From the NCBI RefSeq assembly GCF_018987265.1, contig NZ_CP076853.1, positions 1,240,001-1,304,000 of the forward strand: a stretch of 64,000 nucleotides of DNA, in the 5' to 3' direction. A model generated the notes under the pieces. It worked only from the letters and a program-made list of their open reading frames with translations, was not told the DNA's origin and did no database searches. Position numbers and translations under genes: made by a program. Source of the stretch: Rhizobium sp. WYJ-E13 (GTDB taxonomy: Bacteria > Pseudomonadota > Alphaproteobacteria > Rhizobiales > Rhizobiaceae). Below, piece by piece: positions 18,668 to 27,816 of the stretch. The first letter of the stretch is position 1, and every line of letters starts with the position of its first letter.

Positions 18668-19825
18668 GTGTTTTCCATCTCGAAACGCAGCGAAGTCGAA
18701 CCATTCCACGCCATGGATGTTCTGGCCGAAGCCACGAAGAGACGCGCGAGCGGCCACCCCGTCATTTCCATGGCCGTCGGCCAGCCCTCGCATCCCGCAC
18801 CCCAGGCAGCCCTTGAAGCCGCCCGCACAGCGCTCACCGAAGGGCGCATCGGCTATACGGACGCGCTTGGCACGGCGCGGCTGAAACATGCGCTTGCCTG
18901 GCACTATCGCGACCGCCATGGCCTGGAGATCGATCCTGCGCGCATCGCGGTAACCACGGGCTCGTCAGCCGCCTTCAATCTTGCCTTCCTGTCGCTTTTT
19001 GATGCCGGCGATGCCGTTGCCATTGCCCGGCCGGGTTATCCCGCCTATCGCAACATCCTCGGCGCCCTCGGCCTCAATGTGGTCGAAGTGCCCGTCACAG
19101 CAGAAACGCATTTCACGCTAATGCCCGAAAGCCTTGAAGCGATCCAGCTGGAAAAGGGCGTGAAACTGAAGGGCGTGCTGCTGGCAAGTCCTGCTAATCC
19201 AACCGGCACAGTGACTGGCCGCGAAGGCCTGAAGGCGCTTGCCGCCTATTGCGATGCCAATAACATCGCCTTCATCTCCGACGAGATCTATCACGGCCTG
19301 ACCTTTGCCGGCGAAGAGACGAGCGCGCTGGAACTGACTGCCGAGGCAATCGTCATCAACTCGTTCTCTAAATATTACTGCATGACCGGATGGCGTATCG
19401 GCTGGATGGTGCTGCCCGAACAGCTGGTGCGCCCGATCGAACGCGTCGCCCAAAGTCTCTATATTTCGCCGCCGGAGCTTTCGCAGATCGCCGCCACCGC
19501 AGCGCTCGGCGCCAGCGAGGAACTGGATCGCGTCAAGGCAAGTTATGCCGCCAATCGCGAACTGCTGCTCGATCGCCTGCCGAAGATCGGTCTTGCGCCG
19601 GCGTCACCGATGGACGGCGCCTTTTACGCTTATGTGGATGTTTCGCGCTTCACCAATGACAGCATGGATTTCGCGCGGCGCATGCTGGCCGAGATCAATG
19701 TCGCCACCACTCCCGGCCTCGATTTCGACCCGGTCGAAGGACCGCGCACCCTGCGCATGTCCTATGCCGGTTCGGAGGCCGAGATCGCCGAGGCTCTGGA
19801 GCGCATCGGCGCCTGGCTGAAATGA
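18668..19825 (+). CDS. PLP-dependent class I/II aminotransferase
   Basis: A GTG at 18668 with AGGAAG upstream gives MFSISKRSEVEPFHAMDVLA. Fold-type I motifs are present: VGQPSHPAPQAAL, TTGSSAAFNLAFLSLFDAGD, ASPANPTGTV, FISDEIYHGLTF and the Schiff-base lysine in NSFSKYYCMTGWRIGW. 385 residues. It resembles aspartate aminotransferase-like enzymes; substrate cannot be read from sequence. Divergent from the DsbA-like gene. Confidence 0.88.
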   Translation: MFSISKRSEVEPFHAMDVLAEATKRRASGHPVISMAVGQPSHPAPQAALEAARTALTEGRIGYTDALGTARLKHALAWHYRDRHGLEIDPARIAVTTGSSAAFNLAFLSLFDAGDAVAIARPGYPAYRNILGALGLNVVEVPVTAETHFTLMPESLEAIQLEKGVKLKGVLLASPANPTGTVTGREGLKALAAYCDANNIAFISDEIYHGLTFAGEETSALELTAEAIVINSFSKYYCMTGWRIGWMVLPEQLVRPIERVAQSLYISPPELSQIAATAALGASEELDRVKASYAANRELLLDRLPKIGLAPASPMDGAFYAYVDVSRFTNDSMDFARRMLAEINVATTPGLDFDPVEGPRTLRMSYAGSEAEIAEALERIGAWLK

Positions 19826-19832
19826 GCGGGAT

Positions 19833-20624
19833 TTAGCTCCGGTATTCCGGCGCTTGCCGGTCGAGAACACGCCTGACGCTTTCAAGATGCAGGCGCGCAC
19901 TTTCCGGATCGCTTTCCCGCATCTGCTTTGCGGCCTGTTCGGCGATATCGGTCGGCACAGCAATCAATTGCCGCCCGGTGCTCATCGCCTTGAGCTGAAC
20001 CTCTGCAGCGCGCTCAAGATAATAGAGATCGTCCCAGGCTTCGGCGATGTTTGGCGCGCAGACCATGACGCCATGGTTTTTCATGAACAGGATGTCCTTG
20101 TTGCCAAGCACGGTTGCGATCCTGTCGCCCTCGCGCTCATCGAGCGCGAGCCCGTTATAGTTTTCATCGACCGCGACGCGGCCATAGAATTTTAGTGCCG
20201 TCTGACCGGCCCAGACGAAGGGATCGCCCTCGACCATGCTGAGCGCGGTCGCGTTCGGCATATGCGTATGGAAGGCGGCACCCACGCGCGGCGACATCTT
20301 GTGCAGGCGGGCATGGATGAAGAAGGCGGTCGCTTCGGGCACACCGTCGCCGGCGATGACATTGCCATCGAAATCGCAGATCAGCAGAGACGAGGCGGTG
20401 GCCTCCTGAAAGGCCCAGCCAAGCCTGTTGACGAGAAAGAGATCGGGATGGCCGGGCACGACGGCGGAGAAATGGTTGCAGATGCCTTCCTCAAGCCCGA
20501 GGCGCGCCGCCATTCGAAGGCAGGCCGCCAAATCGACGCGCGACTGCCAGATCTCGTCCGTATCGAGCGGCAGGTTGCGCAGTATCGCCGGCTGTCCTTT
20601 CGCAAGGTTCAGTTCATGAGCCAT
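19833..20624 (-). CDS. Class II aldolase/adducin family protein
   Basis: The zinc site is visible as HTHMPNATALSMVEGDP and NHGVMVCAPNIAEAWDDLYY, with the N-terminal SRVDLAACLRMAARLGLEEG and FLVNRLGWAFQEATASSLLI. 263 residues. The family includes fuculose- and ribulose-phosphate aldolases and non-catalytic members. It is followed upstream by an HAD gene 23 bases away, and both probably form one transcript opposite a LysR gene, which suggests a small catabolic unit. Confidence 0.88.
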   Translation of the reverse strand: MAHELNLAKGQPAILRNLPLDTDEIWQSRVDLAACLRMAARLGLEEGICNHFSAVVPGHPDLFLVNRLGWAFQEATASSLLICDFDGNVIAGDGVPEATAFFIHARLHKMSPRVGAAFHTHMPNATALSMVEGDPFVWAGQTALKFYGRVAVDENYNGLALDEREGDRIATVLGNKDILFMKNHGVMVCAPNIAEAWDDLYYLERAAEVQLKAMSTGRQLIAVPTDIAEQAAKQMRESDPESARLHLESVRRVLDRQAPEYRS

Positions 20625-20647
20625 GTCTTGTCTCCAATCGCGTCAAA

Positions 20648-21349
20648 TTACATCCAGCCGTTTGCGGCAAATAGGCCGGGCACCTTGTCGAGCGTCGGCA
20701 CGATCTCGTTGGGACGGTAATCGCTGAGCGGCTTCCGTCCCGTGCCGCGATCCACCCAGATCGCACGAAAACCGAGTTCGCGCGCGGCGGCAAGGTCAAG
20801 ATGCGGGCTGGCGCAGATATGCACGAGATCATCCATGCCGATGCCGAGCGTTTTCCAGGCATGCCGGAAGATCTGTGGCGACGGCTTATAGGCTTCCGCC
20901 TGTTCAGCGGTGATCACTCGGTCAATGAGGCCGCCGAGCTGCGCGACATTGCCGGCAATGATCGCGTCGTCGGTATTCGAGATAATGGCGAGCCGGAACC
21001 CGGCAGTCTTCAGCTTGTCGAGCGTTTCGACGACTTCGGGGAAGGGCGGCATCCGGCCGATCGATGACGTCAGCAGATCGGCATCGGCGGTGTTGAACGG
21101 CAGGCCAAACTCGTTCATCGCCAGTTCCAATGCAAGGGCGGTGACTTGGCCGAAGGATCGGTGCGGCTTCTGCTGTTCCAGTTCATGCTCGTATCGGTCG
21201 TAGACAGCAATGAAGGCCGATTGGTTGATATCGCCGCCCTTTGCCGACAGGATCGCATCCATCGCGGCAAGCAGCCCTTCATCCCATTGGATCAGCGTGC
21301 CGTAACAATCGAATGTCAGCCAGGTCGGCCGGTTTCCGGGAAGTGTCAT
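20648..21349 (-). CDS. HAD superfamily type II hydrolase (haloacid dehalogenase-like)
   Basis: The nucleophile aspartate is in WLTFDCYGTLIQWDEGLLAA, motif II in LAIISNTDDAIIAG, and the C-terminal CASPHLDLAAARELGFRAIW carries the last acidic motif. Type II L-2-haloacid dehalogenases use this layout, but true substrates in rhizobia are often unknown. About 233 residues from ATG 21349; a longer frame to 21382 adds an Arg-rich tail. It heads the HAD-aldolase pair. Confidence 0.87.
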   Translation of the reverse strand: MTLPGNRPTWLTFDCYGTLIQWDEGLLAAMDAILSAKGGDINQSAFIAVYDRYEHELEQQKPHRSFGQVTALALELAMNEFGLPFNTADADLLTSSIGRMPPFPEVVETLDKLKTAGFRLAIISNTDDAIIAGNVAQLGGLIDRVITAEQAEAYKPSPQIFRHAWKTLGIGMDDLVHICASPHLDLAAARELGFRAIWVDRGTGRKPLSDYRPNEIVPTLDKVPGLFAANGWM

Positions 21350-21375
21350 CTGTCGTCTCCTTGATTTTCGCCATG

Positions 21376-21417
21376 TTGACAAAGAACGGAGTCATTGAGA
21401 AATTAAATGTTGTAATT
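21376..21417. promoter_or_regulatory. LysR-divergent control region
   Basis: A TTGACA at 21376-21381 and a dyad AATTA-N7-TAATT at 21401-21417 lie between the divergent HAD and LysR genes. The dyad contains a T-N11-A core, the usual LysR box layout. The assignment rests on position and symmetry. Confidence 0.4.
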
Positions 21418-21436
21418 ACGCATAGTGAAAAATCGA

Positions 21437-22291
21437 ATGAGCTTCGCTTTCGACCTTGATCTTCTTCGCACCTTTGCAGCCGTGGTCGATACCGGCGGCT
21501 TCACGCGTGCGGCAGAGCGCGTTCACCTCACCCAGTCCACTGTCAGCCAACAGATCAAAAAGCTTGAGGCCAATATCGGTCGCACCCTGCTGCTGCGCGA
21601 CAAGTCGACGGGTGGCATCCAGACGACGGAAGAGGGCGAAGTGCTCCTGAGCTATGCGCGACGTCTGCTGGCGACGGCAGAAGAGGCAATGGACGTCATG
21701 CGCAAGCCCACTGCGCCCAAGACCGTCAGGCTCGGTGTTCCCGAGGATTTTGCCGGCCGCAGGCTCATCGATCTTCTCTCGGGTTTTTCTGCTGCCTCGT
21801 CGCATATAAGGCTCGACACCGTCAGCGGATGGAGCGTCGAGCTTCGCCGCCTTCTCGACGCCGGCGAAATCGATCTGGCGCTGATCAAACGCGAGCCCGG
21901 CGACGGCGCCTGTCTGGCCAGTTGGGAGGAAGAGCTGGTCTGGGTCGAGAGCATGAACCGGCCGGTGAAGGACGATGAGACGGTGCCGCTCGCGGTTTTT
22001 CCTGTTGGATGCATCTATCGCGAACGGGCGATCCGCTTCATCGAGCGCAGCGGGCGGCGTTGGCGCATTGCCTATACGAGCCAGGGTTTGATGGGAGTTC
22101 AGGCCGCAGTCGCTTCCGGCCTCGGCATCAGCTTGCTGCCATCGGATGCCGTCCTGCCTGAACATCGCCGGCTTGCAGCGGCAGATGGGTTCGATCCGCA
22201 GCCGGCATCCGAACTTGCGCTCGTCAGGGGAAAGCTGCGCCTCTCGGTAGAGAGCCGGTCGCTCGCCGATTTCCTCGCGGCCAATCTTTAG
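21437..22291 (+). CDS. LysR family transcriptional regulator
   Basis: Winged helix at residues 5-65: LLRTFAAVVDTGGFTRAAER, then VHLTQSTVSQQIKKLEANIG. The C-terminal substrate-binding domain starts near residue 90 (KTVRLGVPEDFAGRRLIDLL). About 284 residues. ATG 21437 is used; a GTG at 21425 adds four residues. Divergent from the HAD/aldolase genes, which are its likely targets. Its stop overlaps the convergent transpeptidase gene by four bases. Confidence 0.9.
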   Translation: MSFAFDLDLLRTFAAVVDTGGFTRAAERVHLTQSTVSQQIKKLEANIGRTLLLRDKSTGGIQTTEEGEVLLSYARRLLATAEEAMDVMRKPTAPKTVRLGVPEDFAGRRLIDLLSGFSAASSHIRLDTVSGWSVELRRLLDAGEIDLALIKREPGDGACLASWEEELVWVESMNRPVKDDETVPLAVFPVGCIYRERAIRFIERSGRRWRIAYTSQGLMGVQAAVASGLGISLLPSDAVLPEHRRLAAADGFDPQPASELALVRGKLRLSVESRSLADFLAANL

Positions 22292-23628
22292 GTCCGCGAG
22301 GAGAAGAGCGAAGCAAGCGTCGAAGCAGGCTTGTTGTTCATCCGCGGCACGACGACGATCTGCCTGATATCACCGCGCTTGTAAGCGGCGAGGAAGCGCT
22401 TGTAATCCTTGAAGGAAATGCAGCCGTTGGAATCGCCGTTCTTGCCAAGCATGTAGGTGTGTGCCAGCAGACCGACGCGGTTGAAGATCGCGTCCGAACC
22501 CTGCACCGGTGTCAGGCGAATGGCCGCTACGCCATGGAACAGAGCTTCACGCATCGTCAGATTATAGGTGTGCGGCGGCGTCGGTCCGCGCATCTTCTGA
22601 TCAATGTAGCGTGGGTTGTCGCGCATCTTTCCGAGGCCGGAATGGGCCTCCAGCCGCTCGCCGTTCGGCAGGTAGACCGTAGCGTTTTCGATGTCGTAGA
22701 TCGCCACACCGGCGCGCAGGCGCGGCGAGAAGACCGGCTTATCGTAGCGCGGCACTGCATCGTCTTGGTCATCCTCGATCGGCGAGCTCGGCTTGGCATA
22801 AGCAAGCACAGGCTCGGCAGCACGTGGCGAACCCTTGGAGGCCGGAGCCGGCTTGCCGACGAGGCCATCGGGCCGCGCCATCGGCAGCGGTATGGAATCC
22901 TCACCGGGCGCAAGAACCAGATCGAAAGGCCGCGGGCCGCCGTCTGTCTCGGCGACTTCCACCTCTGCCGGCTTGCCGGCAGCAGGAGCGGCAGCGCGAT
23001 TGACCGGCGCCGGCTCGACCGGAACAGGCATCACGCGAGGCCCCGCTTCGGTAAGCGCGAGCATGGCCGGCATTTCGGCAGCAGCAACGGCTTCCTTCGA
23101 CGGAATGATGATCCTGTCATCGTCGTCAGACGCAGCGGAAGCGGTTTCGACGACGGTTGCCGACGCCTTGAGCGTGTCGTCCTTGTTGAAGCGCGGATTG
23201 TCGGAGACGGCAACCGGCTGAAGTTGCGCGACGGCAACGGGAAGGCGGTTGGTCTTCGCAAGCGCTAGGACCGCATTCGAGGCAGCCGATGTCTTCTCAG
23301 CATGAGACCGGATCAATTGTGCCGTCAAAGGCACAACCGGCTTGGCGTCGAATGCCGCAAGCCGCGAAGCCTTGTTCACATGAATGAGCCGCTCATGCGC
23401 AACGGCAACAGGTGTTGCCTTCGGCGCAACCGTGACCCGAGCAATCTCCTTTTTGGAGGAGAACGGCATCGGCACGGATTGCATTGTTGCAACAGCGCCG
23501 ATGAGCCATGTGGAGGTCAAAAATCCGGCCATTGCGATGCCGGTGAGAAAACCGCGAGATCTGCCCGAACGAACAGGGGATCCGCCAAAAGGGGCGACGT
23601 TATTGAACGTCCCTACTGCAAACGCCAT
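22288..23628 (-). CDS. Tlde1/DUF2778-type L,D-transpeptidase-like protein
   Basis: A 446-residue protein with one N-terminal membrane segment (GFLTGIAMAGFLTSTWLIGA) and a long Pro/Ala-rich linker. The C-terminal domain (about 310-440) includes HSGLGKMRDNPRYIDQKMRG and HTYMLGKNGDSNGCISFKDY, with the histidine and cysteine of the Tlde1 fold. Tlde1 proteins cut or exchange peptidoglycan stems. Here it lacks any type VI neighbour, so a housekeeping wall role is more likely than an effector. Confidence 0.75.
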   Translation of the reverse strand: MAFAVGTFNNVAPFGGSPVRSGRSRGFLTGIAMAGFLTSTWLIGAVATMQSVPMPFSSKKEIARVTVAPKATPVAVAHERLIHVNKASRLAAFDAKPVVPLTAQLIRSHAEKTSAASNAVLALAKTNRLPVAVAQLQPVAVSDNPRFNKDDTLKASATVVETASAASDDDDRIIIPSKEAVAAAEMPAMLALTEAGPRVMPVPVEPAPVNRAAAPAAGKPAEVEVAETDGGPRPFDLVLAPGEDSIPLPMARPDGLVGKPAPASKGSPRAAEPVLAYAKPSSPIEDDQDDAVPRYDKPVFSPRLRAGVAIYDIENATVYLPNGERLEAHSGLGKMRDNPRYIDQKMRGPTPPHTYNLTMREALFHGVAAIRLTPVQGSDAIFNRVGLLAHTYMLGKNGDSNGCISFKDYKRFLAAYKRGDIRQIVVVPRMNNKPASTLASLFSSRT

Positions 23629-23907
23629 ACTCTACTCGTCTTCCAAAACTCGCTACGCAGGCCGGCAACACTGACTACTGATCTATGCCGGAGCCGCTAA
23701 CTGCCCAAAAAGGCCGAATTTTGGCCCGTCCGCGGCATGCGACCGTTTCTTAAGGATGACGAACTATGGTTTCCAATTGGTTTACAGACACGGCACTCTG
23801 CTTCGATTGTCGCGAAAAGAGACGCAATATTTTAGGGAAAGCTATTTTTCAAAAGTTTGCAGTCACCGCCCGGTGAGGGCGATTCGATGGCGGAAGATTT
23901 TCCGACG

Positions 23908-25737
23908 TCAGCTTCGCGCCATCACATAGCTGCCGGGTGCTTCCTCGATGGCGTTGAGTGCCGCGCCGCCCGGCTTGCGGGCCGCAACGCGCTCGCCGTC
24001 TTGCGCCTCGATCCACTCATGCCAGTGCGGCCACCAGGAGCCCGCCGTTTCCTTTGCCTTGGTCAGCCAGGCGTCATAGTCACCCTTGGCCGGGCCACCG
24101 GTCCAGAACTGGTATTTGTGCTTGTCGGGCGGGTTGACGACGCCGGCAATATGGCCGGAGCCGGTCACGACGAACTGCACTTTGCCGCCGAAGAACCGGC
24201 TGCCAAGGAAGACGGACTTCGCCGGCGCGATATGATCCTCGCGCGTCGCGAGATTGTAGATCGGAATCTTGACGTCTTTCAGCGAGACGGTTTTGCCGTC
24301 GAGGACCATCTCACCCTTTGTCAGCGCATTCCTCAGGTAGCAGTTGCGCAGGTAGAAGGCATGGTTGGCCGCCGCCATGCGGGTCGAATCGGCATTCCAG
24401 AACAACAGGTCGAAGGGGAGTGGCTCCTGGCCCTTGAGGTAGTTGCTGACGAAATAGGGCCAGATGAGCTCGCTTGCTCTCAGCATATTGAACGCCGTCG
24501 ACATGCGCGAACCGTCGAGATAGCCGAGTTCCTGCATATGCGCTTCCAATGCCTGAAGCTGCTCCTCGTCGACGAAGACCTTGAGGTCGCCGGCATGGGT
24601 GAAATCGACCTGCGTGGTAAAGAGCGTCGCAGTCTTGATGCGCTTGTTCTTCTCCTTGGCATGCAAGGCAAGGGTTGCGGCAAGCAGTGTGCCGCCGACG
24701 CAATAGCCGATGGCGTTGACCTCTTTCTCGCCGGTCGCCTTCTCCACCGTCTCCAGCGCGAAGTCGATGCCTTCCCTTGCGTAAGCCGTCCAGTCCTTCA
24801 GCGCATGGCGGCTATCCGGATTGACCCAGGAGATGACGAAGACCGTATGCCCCTGGTCCACGCACCATTTGATGAATGATTTCTGCGGGTTGAGATCGAG
24901 AATGTAGAACTTGTTGATCCATGGCGGGCAGATCAGCAGGGGCCGCTTCAATACGGTTTCCGTCGAAGGCTCGTACTGGATGATCTGGCAGATTTCATTC
25001 TGGGCGATCACCTTGCCCGGCGTCAGCGCCATATCGCGGCCGACGGCGAATTTGGTCATATCGGTCTGGCGCAGGCGTAGTTCGCCGCGGCCGGCGATGA
25101 TATCCTCGGTCAGCATCTTCATGCCGCGCACGAGGTTCTCGCCGCTGGTCGCGATCGTTTCCCGATAGACCTGCGGGTTGGTGACGACGAAATTGGTGGG
25201 CGATAGTGCCGCCGTGATCTGCTTCACATAGAAGCCGGCCTTGTGCTTCGTATGCTCATCCAACCCTTCGGTCTCGGCCACGAGCTTTTCAGCCCAGTCG
25301 GCGGTCACGAAATAGACCTGCTTCAAAAATTCGAAGAAGGGGTTCTTCTGCCAGTCCTCGTCTGCGAAGCGCTTGTCCTTGCGCTCGATCTCCTGTTCGA
25401 CCGTCTCGCCCTGCATGCGCTGCATCGACCGCATCCAGATGCCGAAGAACGAGGTCATGAGCTGCGTCTGGGCTTCGAAGGTGCGGCGCGGATCGGAAAT
25501 CCAGTATTCCGTAACCTTGGAGAGCGTCTTCACCATATCGGTGACGGGTTCGACGACCGTGTCGGAGATTTCGCCACGCTCACGCGGGGCTAGCCACGCT
25601 GAGGCTGCCTTGCCGAGGTTTTCGAGCGCACGGGCAAAGTTCATCGCCATGGCCTCGGGATCCTTCAGGAGATAGGGATCGAGATTCTTGGCGTCGAAAT
25701 CCCGCTTGGCACCATTCTCCCGCTTGCTGTCGGTCAC
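23908..25737 (-). CDS. phaC: Class I poly(3-hydroxyalkanoate) synthase
   Basis: Polymerises 3-hydroxybutyryl-CoA into storage granules. The lipase-like box is GYCVGGTLLAATLAL with the catalytic cysteine, the aspartate lies in ATREDHIAPAKSVFLGSRFF, and the histidine in VTGSGHIAGVVNPPDKHKYQ. 609 residues, class I length. The N-terminal region (1-200) is the usual poorly conserved helical domain. It is monocistronic here; phaA/phaB are not in the window. Confidence 0.95.
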   Translation of the reverse strand: MTDSKRENGAKRDFDAKNLDPYLLKDPEAMAMNFARALENLGKAASAWLAPRERGEISDTVVEPVTDMVKTLSKVTEYWISDPRRTFEAQTQLMTSFFGIWMRSMQRMQGETVEQEIERKDKRFADEDWQKNPFFEFLKQVYFVTADWAEKLVAETEGLDEHTKHKAGFYVKQITAALSPTNFVVTNPQVYRETIATSGENLVRGMKMLTEDIIAGRGELRLRQTDMTKFAVGRDMALTPGKVIAQNEICQIIQYEPSTETVLKRPLLICPPWINKFYILDLNPQKSFIKWCVDQGHTVFVISWVNPDSRHALKDWTAYAREGIDFALETVEKATGEKEVNAIGYCVGGTLLAATLALHAKEKNKRIKTATLFTTQVDFTHAGDLKVFVDEEQLQALEAHMQELGYLDGSRMSTAFNMLRASELIWPYFVSNYLKGQEPLPFDLLFWNADSTRMAAANHAFYLRNCYLRNALTKGEMVLDGKTVSLKDVKIPIYNLATREDHIAPAKSVFLGSRFFGGKVQFVVTGSGHIAGVVNPPDKHKYQFWTGGPAKGDYDAWLTKAKETAGSWWPHWHEWIEAQDGERVAARKPGGAALNAIEEAPGSYVMARS

Positions 25738-25885
25738 GCACTTCCTCCGGCGGCAGCATCCACTATCCGTTCGTTGTACATCTGCGACGATGAAGAAAAC
25801 AAGTTCCGCACACTCGCTCTCGTGCTATTGCTTTGTCGCTGCGACGAATTTAACAGTCGAAGCAGGCAGGATTGGATCATCAGGC

Positions 25886-26308
25886 ATGACGACGACAGGC
25901 ATTGGGCATTTCGCGACCTTCACCCGCACCGCAGCAATCTGCGCGGCGGCCGCGGCGATTGCCTTCGCGCTTGTCGGATGCAACAAGACCGCCGAGGAGA
26001 AGAAGGCCTTCGCCCAGCGTATGGCAGCGCCGACCGCAGTCGTGATGCCGGCGTCCAAGGGAGAGCCTGTCGAAGGCGGCCTGACCAAAAGCAGTGATGG
26101 TTATCCCTCATTCGGTGCGCCACTGACCGCCGCCAACGTGCAAATGAGCGACGAGCAGGCAGCCGAGCTGCAGCACCAGCTGACAGCGCTGACAGGCAAG
26201 CGCAATTCAGGCGCGATTTCGGAGGCGGAGTATCAGCGTCGCGTCGCCGAGATGCGCGCGCTTGCCGCCGACCACGGGGCCTCGACGCTCTCCGAAATCA
26301 CCAAATAA
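25886..26308 (+). CDS. Putative lipoprotein with SHOCT-like C-terminus
   Basis: The start at 25886 gives a hydrophobic stretch AAICAAAAAIAFALVGCNKT with a lipobox LVGC at about residue 33. A middle low-complexity part follows. The C-terminus TALTGKRNSGAISEAEYQRR resembles the short SHOCT motif that mediates oligomerisation. 140 residues. Divergent from phaC. Function unknown. Confidence 0.65.
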   Translation: MTTTGIGHFATFTRTAAICAAAAAIAFALVGCNKTAEEKKAFAQRMAAPTAVVMPASKGEPVEGGLTKSSDGYPSFGAPLTAANVQMSDEQAAELQHQLTALTGKRNSGAISEAEYQRRVAEMRALAADHGASTLSEITK

Positions 26309-26532
26309 GCCTTGCCTTTAAGGCGATTTGGACGCAAAGCCTTCCGGATGGATCGGAAGATGCAATTTTCCCGATAATGCGCTTCATGCGCGGCCTCTCC
26401 GTCAAAGATTTGCCGCGCAGTTTGAGTTGAAGAGGAATACGGCGCTGCGAGTCTGAAGCTCGTATCGCAGATGCCGGGAGACGGAACGAGCTTCGACAGC
26501 GGTCAGTTGGCCGCATTTCCATGGGGAAAGAG

Positions 26533-27750
26533 ATGGAAGAGTTTCACAAAGTCCGGCGTTTGCCGCCCTACGTTTTCGAACAGGTCAACCGTTTGAAAGC
26601 GAGCGCGCGAGCGGGCGGAGCCGATATCATCGATCTCGGCATGGGAAATCCTGATCTTCCGACCCCTCAGGCAATCGTCGATAAGCTCTGCGAAGTCGTC
26701 CAGGACCCGCGCACACACCGTTATTCGTCCTCCAAGGGCATTCCCGGTCTGCGCCGCGCCCAGGCTGCTTATTACGCGCGCCGATTCGGCGTGAAGCTGA
26801 ACCCTGACACGCAGGTGGTCGCCACCCTCGGCTCGAAGGAAGGCTTCGCCAACATGGCGCAGGCGATCACGGCGCCGGGTGATGTCATCCTTTGCCCGAA
26901 CCCGACCTATCCGATCCATGCTTTCGGCTTCCTGATGGCCGGCGGCGTGATCCGCTCGATGTCGGTCGAGCCGGATGAAAGCTTCTTCCCGCCGCTGGAA
27001 CGCGCCGTGCGTCACTCGATCCCGAAGCCGCTGGCGCTGGTCCTGAACTATCCGTCGAACCCGACGGCCTTCGTTGCCAGCCTCGACTTCTACAAGGACG
27101 TCATTGCCTTCGCGAAGAAGCACGACATCATCGTACTGTCGGACCTCGCTTACTCGGAAATCTATTTCGATGGCGAGCCGCCACCGTCGGTTCTGCAGGT
27201 TCCGGGCGCAATGGACGTGACGGTCGAATTCACCTCCATGTCCAAGACCTTCTCCATGCCTGGCTGGCGCATGGGCTTTGCCGTCGGTAATGAGCGGCTG
27301 ATCGCGGCTCTGACGCGTGTGAAGTCCTATCTCGATTACGGCGCCTTTACGCCGATCCAGGTTGCGGCCAGCCATGCCCTGAACGGCGACGGCTCCGACA
27401 TTGCGGAAGTCCGCAACGTCTACAAGCGTCGCCGCGACGTCATGGTCGAAAGCTTCGGCAAGGCCGGCTTTGAAGTGCCGCCGCCGGCGGCCACCATGTT
27501 CGCCTGGGCAAAGATCCCGGAAAAGTTCCGTCATCTCGGCTCGCTGGAATTCTCCAAGCTGCTGGTCGAGAAGGCCGACGTCGCCGTTGCCCCGGGCATC
27601 GGCTTTGGCGAACAGGGCGACGACTACGTCCGTTTGGCGCTCGTAGAGAACGAACACCGCATCCGCCAGGCTGCGCGCAACATCAAGAAGTTCATGTCGA
27701 CGGCCGACGAGACGATGCACAACGTCATCTCGCTCAACGCCCACCGTTAA
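26533..27750 (+). CDS. Aminotransferase of the LL-diaminopimelate / AlaC type
   Basis: Fold-type I PLP enzyme of 405 residues: IDLGMGNPDLPTPQAIVDKL, HRYSSSKGIPGLRRAQAAYY, NYPSNPTAFVASLDFYKDVI, LSDLAYSEIYFDGEPPPSVL and the lysine in TSMSKTFSMPGWRMGFAVGN. Annotators usually call it LL-DAP aminotransferase, but the close E. coli relative AlaC makes alanine from pyruvate. A strong terminator at 27762 separates it from hom. ATG 26521 is an alternative start four codons upstream. Confidence 0.85.
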   Translation: MEEFHKVRRLPPYVFEQVNRLKASARAGGADIIDLGMGNPDLPTPQAIVDKLCEVVQDPRTHRYSSSKGIPGLRRAQAAYYARRFGVKLNPDTQVVATLGSKEGFANMAQAITAPGDVILCPNPTYPIHAFGFLMAGGVIRSMSVEPDESFFPPLERAVRHSIPKPLALVLNYPSNPTAFVASLDFYKDVIAFAKKHDIIVLSDLAYSEIYFDGEPPPSVLQVPGAMDVTVEFTSMSKTFSMPGWRMGFAVGNERLIAALTRVKSYLDYGAFTPIQVAASHALNGDGSDIAEVRNVYKRRRDVMVESFGKAGFEVPPPAATMFAWAKIPEKFRHLGSLEFSKLLVEKADVAVAPGIGFGEQGDDYVRLALVENEHRIRQAARNIKKFMSTADETMHNVISLNAHR

Positions 27751-27761
27751 TTCCAACCTTG

Positions 27762-27790
27762 AAGACAGCCGCGAAACTGCGGCTGTCTTT
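27762..27790 (+). terminator. Intrinsic terminator after the aminotransferase
   Basis: A perfect 9-bp stem GACAGCCGC / GCGGCTGTC with a six-base loop (GAAACT) and flanking A/T pairing, followed by TTT. It lies 12 bases after the stop and 27 before hom, so hom probably has its own promoter or reads through. Confidence 0.8.
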
Positions 27791-27816
27791 CATCAGAGAC
27801 ATTTCAGGATCGATCC